Assembly: GCA_003486285.1 (NCBI GenBank)
Contig: DNGH01000281.1
Coordinates: 1-10,844 of the forward strand
Source of the DNA: Actinomycetota bacterium
GTDB taxonomy: Bacteria; Actinomycetota; Acidimicrobiia; Spongiisociales; UBA11373
Direction of reading: 5' to 3'
DNA: 10,844 bases
Below the pieces are notes generated by a model. That model had not been told where the DNA came from and did not search any database. It saw nothing but the letters and a program-made list of their open reading frames with translations. The position numbers and the translations under genes were made by a program. Below, piece after piece: positions 1-5,039 of this stretch. Numbering within the stretch: the stretch's first letter is position 1; each line of letters opens with the position of its first letter.

Positions 1-26
1 TCGACGCCGATCCGGTGGATCTGTGA
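1..26 (+). CDS. C-terminal tail of an upstream gene, possibly primosomal helicase PriA (partial)
   Basis: An open frame entering from the window edge gives the final residues DADPVDL and a TGA stop at 24-26. PriA proteins commonly end in a strand of the form xDVDPxx(L/M), and priA-def-fmt is a frequent bacterial gene order, so PriA is the best guess. Only seven residues are visible, so this rests on a short C-terminal likeness plus the downstream def-fmt pair. It could instead be the end of another gene or a chance frame. Confidence 0.3.
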
Positions 27-34
27 AGAAGGTC

Positions 35-73
35 CTAGGCACTAGGCACTAGGCACTAGGCACTAGGCACTAG
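35..73. repeat. Tandem heptad array 1, unit CTAGGCA
   Basis: Five consecutive exact copies of the 7-bp unit CTAGGCA start at 35, 42, 49, 56 and 63, followed by a partial copy CTAG at 70-73. The unit contains the palindrome CTAG. The array is in the non-coding gap upstream of def. Its perfect regularity suggests slippage or recent expansion. Heptameric short tandem repeats of this general form are known from cyanobacteria as STRR sequences; any relationship here is by analogy only. Confidence 0.95.
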
Positions 74-109
74 ACGACGCGCAACCCGTGGGTGCGTGTG
101 AGGCTCTCT

Positions 110-151
110 GGTAACGGGTAACCGGTAACAGGTAACCGGTAACAGGTAACC
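110..151. repeat. Tandem heptad array 2, unit GGTAACN
   Basis: Six contiguous 7-bp units start at 110, 117, 124, 131, 138 and 145. The first six bases, GGTAAC, are invariant and the seventh is G, C, A, C, A, C. The last four units therefore alternate A and C, a 14-bp higher-order period. GGTAACC is nearly palindromic. It lies 36 bp after array 1 and 9 bp before array 3. The bases between arrays 1 and 2 (74-109) show no gene or clear motif. Confidence 0.95.
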
Positions 152-160
152 GTGGGCTCT

Positions 161-188
161 GATACCTGATACCTGACACCTGATGCCT
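161..188. repeat. Tandem heptad array 3, unit GAYRCCT, running into the upstream def ATG
   Basis: Four contiguous 7-bp units read GATACCT, GATACCT, GACACCT and GATGCCT from 161 to 188. The fourth unit contains the ATG at 183, the upstream candidate start of def. The reverse complement of the main unit is AGGTATC, one base away from AGGTAAC in array 2, so the two arrays are imperfect inverted repeats of each other. Confidence 0.85.
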
Positions 189-206
189 TCCCCTATTCTC
201 GGCTCC

Positions 207-707
207 GTGGCGATCTTTCCCATCCGCACCTATCCCGATCCGGTGCTGCGGCTTCCCGCGGCCGTGGTGGGCGACTTCGGGCCGGATCTGCGCCGTCTCG
301 TCGATGACATGGTCGAGACGATGTATGCCGCCCCCGGGGTGGGTCTGGCCGCGCCGCAGATCGGCGTGTCGCTGCGCGTCTTCGTGTTCGATGCCGGCGC
401 CGGACCGATGCACGTGATCAACCCGCAACTCGAGGAGACCTCCGGCGAGTACGAGTACGAGGAAGGCTGCCTTTCGGTGCCCGAGCACTACTGGCCGATC
501 GTCCGTCCCGCCTATGCCCGGGTGCGGGCGGTGGATCTCGACGGCCGCGAGGTCGTCTACGAGGGAGAGGAACTCACCGGACGCGTTCTGCAGCACGAGT
601 CGGACCACCTCGACGGCATGCTGTTGCTGAGCCGGCTCGGCCGCCGCGAGCGCAAGCAGGCGTTGCGCGACCTCCGGCTCGAGGCGATGGAGCGAGGCGG
701 GGCTTGA
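207..707 (+). CDS. def: Peptide deformylase
   Basis: Removes the N-formyl group from nascent proteins as they leave the ribosome, using a bound metal (usually iron). All three family motifs are present: GVGLAAPQIG, EGCLSVP (cysteine ligand) and HESDHLDG (two histidine ligands and the catalytic glutamate). The start is uncertain. The GTG at 207 gives VAIFPIRTYPDPVLR, which matches the usual deformylase beginning (MAIxxIxxYPDPVLR). The ATG at 183 would add eight residues (MPSPILGS) without family likeness and lies inside a heptad repeat. Neither has a clear Shine-Dalgarno sequence. Length from GTG is 166 aa, normal for the family. The stop overlaps the fmt start (TTGA), so the two are probably co-transcribed, as in many bacteria. 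Confidence 0.95.
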   Translation: MAIFPIRTYPDPVLRLPAAVVGDFGPDLRRLVDDMVETMYAAPGVGLAAPQIGVSLRVFVFDAGAGPMHVINPQLEETSGEYEYEEGCLSVPEHYWPIVRPAYARVRAVDLDGREVVYEGEELTGRVLQHESDHLDGMLLLSRLGRRERKQALRDLRLEAMERGGA

Positions 708-1612
708 CCCGCGCCGCGTTCCTGGGCACCCCGGCAGAGGCGGTCCCGGTCCTCGAGGCCCTGGCCGAGGTCGCCATCATCACCCGGGTGATCACCCGTC
801 CGGACCGCCCCAAGGGCCGTTCCGGGAAGGTGTCGCCGCCGCCGGTCAAGATCGTCGCTCACCGCCAGGGCTGGGAGGTGGCGCAGCCGGAGCGCACCGC
901 GGACCTGGCGGCTCTGGTCGCGGGCTGCGACGTTGCCGTGGTCGCCGCCTACGGGCGCATCGTCCCCGAGATGGCGCTGCGGGTCCCTTCCGCCGGCTTC
1001 GTGAACGTGCACTTCTCATTGCTGCCGCGTTGGCGGGGCGCCAGCCCGGTGGTGCGAGCCATCCTGGCCGGCGACGCCATGACCGGCGTCACGCTGATGC
1101 AACTCGATGCCGGCCTCGACACCGGGCCGATCCTCGACCGGGTGGAGACGCCGATCGGTCCGGAGGAGTCGGCGGGGGAGCTGACGACTCGGTTGGCGCA
1201 CCTCGGGGCGGGGTTGCTGCGAGATCGGCTCGAGGCCGTGGTCTCGGGGGTACTGCGCCCGCTCGCCCAGGACGAGACGGCCGCCACCGCGGCGGGAAAG
1301 GTGACCGTCGCTGAGGCCCACCTCGACCCGAAGCGCCATCACACCACCGCGATGCTGCGGGCGGTGCGGGCCTTCAATCCGAAGCCGGGGGCCTGGGGGC
1401 GGGTCGAGGGACTACGCCTCAAGGTATGGGTGGCGCGCCCGGCCGTCGGCGAGGTCCCGGCCGGCACCGCAGTGACGATGGGCAAGGCCGTCGTGCTCGG
1501 CACCGCCGACGGCGCCATCGAATTGGTGATGGTGCAGCCCGAAGGCAGGTCGCCGCTGGCCGCGATCGACTGGATGAACGGCCGCCGCGGGGCCGCAGCA
1601 GAGTTCGACTGA
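704..1612 (+). CDS. fmt: Methionyl-tRNA formyltransferase
   Basis: Transfers a formyl group from 10-formyl-tetrahydrofolate to Met-tRNA(fMet), the substrate for initiation; def later removes that formyl group. The protein (302 aa, close to the usual 310) opens with LGTP near residues 7-10. It carries the formyltransferase signature SLLPRWRGASP at about 105-115, with catalytic N101, H103 and D139 (within QLDAGLDTGPI). A C-terminal OB-like domain covers about 205-302. The start is TTG at 704-706, overlapping the def stop by TTGA, which implies translational coupling; a purine-rich stretch (GAGGCGGGG) precedes it. The next gene, ppk2, is convergent. Confidence 0.96.
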   Translation: MTRAAFLGTPAEAVPVLEALAEVAIITRVITRPDRPKGRSGKVSPPPVKIVAHRQGWEVAQPERTADLAALVAGCDVAVVAAYGRIVPEMALRVPSAGFVNVHFSLLPRWRGASPVVRAILAGDAMTGVTLMQLDAGLDTGPILDRVETPIGPEESAGELTTRLAHLGAGLLRDRLEAVVSGVLRPLAQDETAATAAGKVTVAEAHLDPKRHHTTAMLRAVRAFNPKPGAWGRVEGLRLKVWVARPAVGEVPAGTAVTMGKAVVLGTADGAIELVMVQPEGRSPLAAIDWMNGRRGAAAEFD

Positions 1613-1634
1613 ACTGCGGTTCGTCGTGGTTGGG

Positions 1635-1669
1635 AGCTGGTAGCTGAAAGCTGGCAGCTTCCAGCTACT
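1635..1669. repeat. Tandem heptad array 4, unit AGCTNNN
   Basis: Five contiguous 7-bp units start at 1635, 1642, 1649, 1656 and 1663: AGCTGGT, AGCTGAA, AGCTGGC, AGCTTCC, AGCTACT. The palindrome AGCT is invariant and the other three bases vary. The array fills most of the gap between the convergent genes fmt and ppk2, and its last unit contains the ppk2 stop codon (TAG on the minus strand, 1667-1665). It shares the 7-bp period with the arrays upstream of def but not their unit. Confidence 0.85.
1641..1667. terminator. Hairpin between convergent fmt and ppk2, possible bidirectional terminator
   Basis: Arms 1641-1653 and 1655-1667 are complementary over 13 positions with one mismatch, so the stretch is a near-palindrome; with a realistic loop about 11-12 pairs remain. 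It is built from array 4. There is no T-tract on either side, so intrinsic termination is not assured. Its position between two convergent stop codons fits a transcription barrier or mRNA 3'-end structure. The ppk2 stop lies within the right arm. Confidence 0.45.
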
Positions 1670-2468
1670 CGACAACGATCCCCGCCAGGTCGTCTGCCGG
1701 TGGCGGGAAGCTCATCTGCAGCGACTCCAGGGCGTCGACCAGGATCCGGCCGATCACGAAGTCCCGATACCACTTCTTGTCCGCGGGGACCACGTGCCAT
1801 GGCGCCGCGGCGGTGGAGGTGCGCGACAGCGCCGCCTCGTAGGCCGTGACGTAGTCGTCCCAGAGGGCACGCTCCTCGAGATCTCCCTTGGCGAACTTCC
1901 ACTGCTTGGCGGGATCCTCGAGCCGGGAGCGCAGCCGCGCCGCCTGCTCGTCGCGCGAGATGTGCAGGAAGAACTTGAGGATCGTGGTGCCCTCGTCGGC
2001 GAGCAGGCGCTCGAAGGCGTTGATGTGGTCATAGCGGCGCTCCCAGCGCTCGGGGGGCACCAGCGAGTGCACCCGGACCACGAGCACGTCCTCGTAATGC
2101 GACCGGTTGAAGATCGCGATCTCGCCGTTGCCGGGGACGTGGGGATGGATGCGCCACAGGTAGTCGTGCGCCAGGTCGGCGGGGCTCGGCTTCTTGAAGG
2201 AGGCGACCTTGACCCCGAGCGGGTTGACTCCCTCGAAGACGCGGCGGATGACGCCGTCCTTGCCCCCGGTGTCCATGGCCTGCAGCACCACCAGGAGGCG
2301 ATGCCTGCCCTGGGCGTAGAGGAGCTCCTGGAGCTCCTCGAGGCGCCTGGTGGCCTTCTTGGCGGCGCTCCGGGCGCCGTCCTTGCCGTCGGGGCACCAG
2401 GACTCGTCGGCCGGGTCGTGGTCGGCGAGGTGAACTGTCGTGCCCGGGGCGATGCGGTACTGGTCCAT
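1665..2468 (-). CDS. ppk2: Polyphosphate kinase 2 family (PPK2, class III-like) nucleotide phosphotransferase
   Basis: Transfers phosphate between polyphosphate and nucleotides in the cytoplasm. Class III members act on both AMP and ADP, which would regenerate ATP from polyphosphate. At 267 aa this is a single-domain PPK2. The Walker A region reads QAMDTGGKDG (63-72) and the lid region FNRSHYEDVLVVRVH (120-134). RYDHINAF, LKFFLHIS and PADKKWYR are conserved segments I recognise from Deinococcus/Meiothermus-type class III enzymes; the class is inferred from that overall likeness. The start is ATG at 2468, giving MDQYRIAPGT, which matches the family. It is transcribed alone, divergent from rpe and convergent with fmt. 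Confidence 0.92.
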   Translation of the reverse strand: MDQYRIAPGTTVHLADHDPADESWCPDGKDGARSAAKKATRRLEELQELLYAQGRHRLLVVLQAMDTGGKDGVIRRVFEGVNPLGVKVASFKKPSPADLAHDYLWRIHPHVPGNGEIAIFNRSHYEDVLVVRVHSLVPPERWERRYDHINAFERLLADEGTTILKFFLHISRDEQAARLRSRLEDPAKQWKFAKGDLEERALWDDYVTAYEAALSRTSTAAAPWHVVPADKKWYRDFVIGRILVDALESLQMSFPPPADDLAGIVVE

Positions 2469-2474
2469 TCGGGC

Positions 2475-2480
2475 AGGCTA
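2475..2480 (-). promoter_or_regulatory. Possible -10 element of a leaderless ppk2 promoter
   Basis: On the minus strand the hexamer TAGCCT fits the actinobacterial -10 pattern TANNNT and ends 6 bp before the ppk2 ATG. Transcription could then start at or next to the start codon. No Shine-Dalgarno sequence is visible, which agrees with leaderless translation, common in actinobacteria. I see no convincing -35 element. Confidence 0.35.
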
Positions 2481-2506
2481 GGCGCGGGATGGTGGACGCG
2501 GCCCGG

Positions 2507-2512
2507 TAACCT
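2507..2512 (+). promoter_or_regulatory. Possible -10 element of a leaderless rpe promoter
   Basis: TAACCT fits TANNNT and ends 7 bp before the rpe GTG at 2520, the spacing expected if transcription starts at the start codon. No Shine-Dalgarno is present before the GTG. It mirrors the arrangement on the ppk2 side of the same 51-bp gap. No clear -35 element is seen. The hexamer lies within GGTAACC, one copy of the array 2 unit. Confidence 0.35.
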
Positions 2513-2519
2513 CGGCCCG

Positions 2520-3176
2520 GTGAAGATCGCACCCTCGATCCTGGCCGCCGACTTAGCCCGTCTCGCCGACGACGTCGCCCGGGTGGCGCCATACGTCGAC
2601 TTCCTCCACGTCGACGTCATGGACGGCCACTTCGTCCCCAACCTGTCGTTTGGCATGCCGGTGATCGCGGCATTGCGCCGTACGACGTCCCTCGAGTTCG
2701 ATTGCCACCTGATGGTGACCAACCCGATCGCGCTGTTCGAACCGCTGCGGGAGGCCGGTGCCGACCTGGTGACCGTCCACATCGAGGTCCATCCCGACCC
2801 GCGGGGGGCCGCCGCCGCGGCTCGCTCCGCCGGGCTGCGGTTCGGCCTGGTCCTCAACCCTGCCACGCCGTTTGGGGCCGTGGCCCCGTTTGTCGAGCTG
2901 TGCGACCAGTTGCTGGTAATGGCGGTGGTCCCCGGGTTCGGCGGGCAGCGGTTCATCCCCGAGGTGCTGCCCAAGGTCGAGGCCGCCAGGAAGTTCATTG
3001 ATTCGTCCGGGATCCATGCCGATATCGAGATCGACGGGGGAGTCACCCCCGAGACCGCCCGACTGGCACGGGACGCAGGCGCCAACGCGTTTGTGGCCGG
3101 CACGGCGATATTCGGGTCCGACGACCCGGTGGCCGCGGTGGGGCGTCTCCGCGACGCGGTGAACGGAAAGGCATGA
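2520..3176 (+). CDS. rpe: Ribulose-phosphate 3-epimerase
   Basis: Interconverts ribulose-5-phosphate and xylulose-5-phosphate in the pentose phosphate pathway. This is a TIM-barrel protein of 218 aa, the usual size. It begins KIAPSILAADLARL, the family N-terminus, which fixes GTG 2520 as the start. Metal and catalytic residues are H30 and D32 (in HVDVMDG), H63 (in DCHLMV) and D172 (in EIDGGV). The phosphate-binding loop region is PGFGGQRF (138-145). The conserved VMxVxPGFGG block reads VMAVVPGFGG, with valine where asparagine or glutamate is common. An open frame extends upstream through the antisense of ppk2 but is not coding. The stop overlaps the next gene by ATGA. Confidence 0.95.
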   Translation: MKIAPSILAADLARLADDVARVAPYVDFLHVDVMDGHFVPNLSFGMPVIAALRRTTSLEFDCHLMVTNPIALFEPLREAGADLVTVHIEVHPDPRGAAAAARSAGLRFGLVLNPATPFGAVAPFVELCDQLLVMAVVPGFGGQRFIPEVLPKVEAARKFIDSSGIHADIEIDGGVTPETARLARDAGANAFVAGTAIFGSDDPVAAVGRLRDAVNGKA

Positions 3177-4102
3177 GCAGGCGCGTACTGGTAATCGACG
3201 ACGATCCCGACGTCCTCGGACTCGTGAAGCGCAGCCTCGAGGCAGAGGGCTTCGAGGTTCGGACGGCCGGTTCCGGCCGGGCCGGTCTCGACGCCGCCAC
3301 CGCAGCGCCACCTGATCTCGTGTTGCTGGACCTCTCGCTGCCCGATGCCGACGGGTACGAGGTGCTGCGGAAGCTGCAGACCGGAGCGGCGACCTCACAC
3401 GTGGCCGTGGTGCTTCTGACCGTGGCGAGCAGCGTCGAGGAGCTGGTGCGGGGCCTCGACGCCGGAGCCGACGACTACGTCACCAAGCCGTTCGCCATCG
3501 AAGAGCTCATCGCCCGGGTGGGGTCGGTGCTGCGCCGTTCCAAGTCGCTGCGCGAGTTGTCGCCGCTCACCGGTCTCCCCGGCAACTTCCGCATCGCCGA
3601 AGTGCTGCAGGGCCGGATCGTTTCGGGTGGGCCACTCGCCGTGATCCACGCGGACCTGGACAACTTCAAGGCGTTCAACGATCACTACGGGTTCATGCGG
3701 GGCGACAACGTGATCAAGTTCACCGCCAACGCCCTGATCGACGCCGCCGTGGAGGTCGGGGATCCGACCGCCTTCGTGGGCCACGTCGGGGGCGACGACT
3801 TCATCGTGGTGATGGACCCGGCTCATGCCGAGACCTTCTGCAAGGAAGTGATACAGCGGTTCGACGACGGCATTCTCGACTTCTACGACCCGCAGGACGC
3901 CATGCGCGGTGCGGTGGAGGTGATCGATCGCCGGGGAGAGCGGCATGCGTTTCCGATCGTGTCGATCTCCCTGGGCGTCGCCACCAACCTGCGCCGCTCG
4001 TTCGCCAGCGAGTGGGAGGCCTCGGCGGTCGCCTCGGAGATGAAGGAACACGCCAAGTCCGAGGCGGGCTCGTCCTATCGGGTCGACCGCCGCACCTCCT
4101 GA
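3173..4102 (+). CDS. Response regulator: receiver domain fused to a variant (GGDDF) GGDEF domain
   Basis: The N-terminal receiver (about 3-122) has the acidic pocket D9-D11, phospho-acceptor D53 (in DLVLLDLSLPDADGYE), T83 and K105, so it should be phosphorylated by a histidine kinase, none of which is encoded here. The C-terminal domain (about 130-300) is GGDEF-like: LTGLPGNFR, then HADLDNFKAFND with metal-site candidates D161 and D163, then GGDDF at 206-210. The canonical fourth residue glutamate is aspartate, and no RxxD inhibitory site lies at the expected spacing upstream (197-200 read DPTA). It may therefore be a weak or inactive diguanylate cyclase acting as a GTP or c-di-GMP sensing or protein-interaction output. 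Total 309 aa; overlaps rpe by ATGA, suggesting co-translation. Confidence 0.88.
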   Translation: MSRRVLVIDDDPDVLGLVKRSLEAEGFEVRTAGSGRAGLDAATAAPPDLVLLDLSLPDADGYEVLRKLQTGAATSHVAVVLLTVASSVEELVRGLDAGADDYVTKPFAIEELIARVGSVLRRSKSLRELSPLTGLPGNFRIAEVLQGRIVSGGPLAVIHADLDNFKAFNDHYGFMRGDNVIKFTANALIDAAVEVGDPTAFVGHVGGDDFIVVMDPAHAETFCKEVIQRFDDGILDFYDPQDAMRGAVEVIDRRGERHAFPIVSISLGVATNLRRSFASEWEASAVASEMKEHAKSEAGSSYRVDRRTS

Positions 4103-4110
4103 TCCGCCGT

Positions 4111-4126
4111 TCCCCCGGTTGGGGGA
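4111..4126 (+). other. Short perfect hairpin in the response regulator-rnhB gap
   Basis: TCCCCC (4111-4116) pairs perfectly with GGGGGA (4121-4126) around a GGTT loop, in the 36-bp gap between the response regulator stop and the rnhB start. No T-run follows, so it is a weak terminator candidate; it could also affect rnhB translation 12 nt downstream. Confidence 0.4.
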
Positions 4127-4138
4127 GAATGTGACGGA

Positions 4139-4846
4139 ATGACCGGATCCGTCGCCCCACTCCGCCCGGCCTTGCGCCGACGTCCCCCCGGCCTGATGGT
4201 GGAACGGGGGCTGTGGGACTCCGGGGCCGACGTCGTGGTGGGTATGGACGAGGTGGGGCGGGGCGCCTGGGCGGGCCCGATCTCGGTGGGAGCCGCGGTG
4301 CTGCCCCGGGACCGGCGGGTCTACAAGGTGCGCGACTCCAAGCTGCTGAGCGGAGCCGAGCGCGAGTCGCTCTTCGACCGCATCGCCGAGTGGTGTGTCG
4401 CCTGGGCGGTGGGTCACGCCACCGCCGACGAGTGCGATGCCCTGGGTATGTCCGCGGCGCAGCGGCTGGCGGCACAGCGTGCCCTGCAGGGCCTCGGGAT
4501 CGGGGTCGATGCCGTGGTGGTGGACGGCTCCTGGGACTTTGCCGGCCATCCCCGCACCCTCCCGATAGTGGGGGCGGATCGCACCTGCCTCTCGGTCGCC
4601 GCCGCCTCGATCCTGGCCAAGGTGACTCGCGACCGGATCATGCGGGCCGCCGCCACCGACTACCCGCATTGGTGGTTCGAGGACAACAAGGGCTATCCCG
4701 GTCCGCGCCACCAGGCTGCCCTGCAGTGGTTCGGGCCGAGTGCCATCCACCGCCGCTCCTGGGTCTTCATGGACGGGATCGTCTGGAGCGGGGTGAGGCG
4801 GTTCCAGCGGCCCGATGCTCAGGGCACGCTGTTCCCGTCGCATTGA
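4139..4846 (+). CDS. rnhB: Ribonuclease HII
   Basis: Cleaves RNA in RNA-DNA hybrids and incises at single ribonucleotides in DNA, initiating ribonucleotide excision repair. The active-site acids D37 and E38 are in GMDEVGRG, D129 in VVVDG and D147 in GADR; the 18-residue spacing of the last pair matches E. coli RNase HII. ASILAKVTRDRIM and HxGYPGPRH-like NKGYPGPRH (183-191) are further family signatures. Length is 235 aa. The ATG at 4139 gives an N-terminal extension of about 30 residues before the first motif, comparable to mycobacterial homologues, but the exact start is unproven. Its stop codon overlaps the -35 element of the infC promoter. Confidence 0.93.
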   Translation: MTGSVAPLRPALRRRPPGLMVERGLWDSGADVVVGMDEVGRGAWAGPISVGAAVLPRDRRVYKVRDSKLLSGAERESLFDRIAEWCVAWAVGHATADECDALGMSAAQRLAAQRALQGLGIGVDAVVVDGSWDFAGHPRTLPIVGADRTCLSVAAASILAKVTRDRIMRAAATDYPHWWFEDNKGYPGPRHQAALQWFGPSAIHRRSWVFMDGIVWSGVRRFQRPDAQGTLFPSH

Positions 4847-4870
4847 CCCGATCCCGGTGGCCCGTATACT
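4843..4870 (+). promoter_or_regulatory. Sigma70-type promoter of the infC operon
   Basis: TTGACC (4843-4848) and TATACT (4865-4870) are separated by 16 bp, close to the TTGACA/TATAAT consensus and unusually AT-rich for this GC-rich region. The -35 element overlaps the rnhB stop codon. Transcription would start near A4878, leaving a leader of about 146 nt before infC. It is the strongest promoter-like sequence I find in the window, as expected for ribosomal protein genes. Confidence 0.65.
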
Positions 4871-4886
4871 GCGGTCCACAACTGAG

Positions 4887-5039
4887 ATGAAGCGGAAGCG
4901 CTGCTTCCCACCCGGCCATCACAGGTGCGCCGTGGTAGTGAAACGTCAGACGACGGCAGCGCATGCCGTCGTTTGGTTCGTCCGGGGCATCCCCGGAATG
5001 CCGATACGGGAGGTCGACGGAACATCGCACAGGAACTGA
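4887..5039 (+). CDS. Possible leader ORF overlapping the infC start
   Basis: An ATG at 4887, about 9 nt after the predicted transcription start, opens a 50-codon frame ending at TGA 5037-5039, 13 nt beyond the infC start codon and in another frame. It begins MKRKRCFPPGHHRC and is basic. Only weak purines (CTGAG) precede it. A ribosome translating it would cross all the leader hairpins and the infC ribosome binding site, so it could control infC; it may equally be a chance frame. Confidence 0.25.
   Translation: MKRKRCFPPGHHRCAVVVKRQTTAAHAVVWFVRGIPGMPIREVDGTSHRN
4948..4974 (+). terminator. Possible attenuator hairpin in the infC leader
   Basis: Arms 4950-4958 and 4964-4972 form a perfect 9-bp stem around a GCGCA loop. 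A G-U and an A-U pair extend it to 4948 and 4974. The 3' side runs into TTTGGTT (4972-4978), a short U-rich tail. That resembles an intrinsic terminator, though the tail is interrupted by GG. Its place ahead of infC suggests conditional attenuation. Confidence 0.4.
5009..5014 (+). promoter_or_regulatory. Strong Shine-Dalgarno that fixes the infC start at ATC
   Basis: GGAGGT lies 9 nt before ATC 5024-5026. It is one of the best ribosome binding sites in the window, and no ATG, GTG or TTG lies in frame at a suitable distance after it. Together with the protein alignment it supports initiation at ATC. Confidence 0.7.

Larger units (their letters stand above)
4878..5023 (+). promoter_or_regulatory. 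Structured 5' leader of infC-rpmI-rplT
   Basis: The non-coding stretch between the promoter and infC carries three hairpins: GGAAGC/GCTTCC (4894-4908), a long stem at 4948-4974, and TCCGGGG/CCCCGGA around CAT (4981-4997). Alternative pairings exist: AAACG (4941-4945) can compete for CGTTT (4970-4974), and GGCAT (4986-4990) can pair with ATGCC (4998-5002) instead of keeping the third hairpin. infC-rpmI-rplT leaders bind L20 and control expression in Firmicutes and E. coli. A similar role here is inference; I cannot assign this leader to a described RNA family. Confidence 0.5.

Noticed and set aside
74..109. Hairpin in the spacer between arrays 1 and 2 (ACCC/GGGT near 83-93) as a terminator of the upstream gene.
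   Set aside because: The stem is only 3-4 bp with a loop too short for stable pairing and no T-run follows.
35..188. CRISPR array upstream of def.
   Set aside because: Units are 7 bp and contiguous, with no spacers of regular length and no cas genes nearby.
183..206. ATG 183 as the definite def start.
   Set aside because: It lies in a heptad repeat with no Shine-Dalgarno, and the eight extra residues do not match deformylases. It remains possible, but GTG 207 fits the family better.
1794..3176. A 460-codon open frame apparently joining an unknown N-terminal half to Rpe.
   Set aside because: The first 242 codons are the antisense of ppk2 and have no family likeness. Rpe similarity begins exactly at GTG 2520.
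4925..5023. GTG 4925 as the infC start.
   Set aside because: The added 33 residues are encoded by the leader hairpins, have no IF3 likeness, and the GTG lacks the strong Shine-Dalgarno found before ATC 5024.
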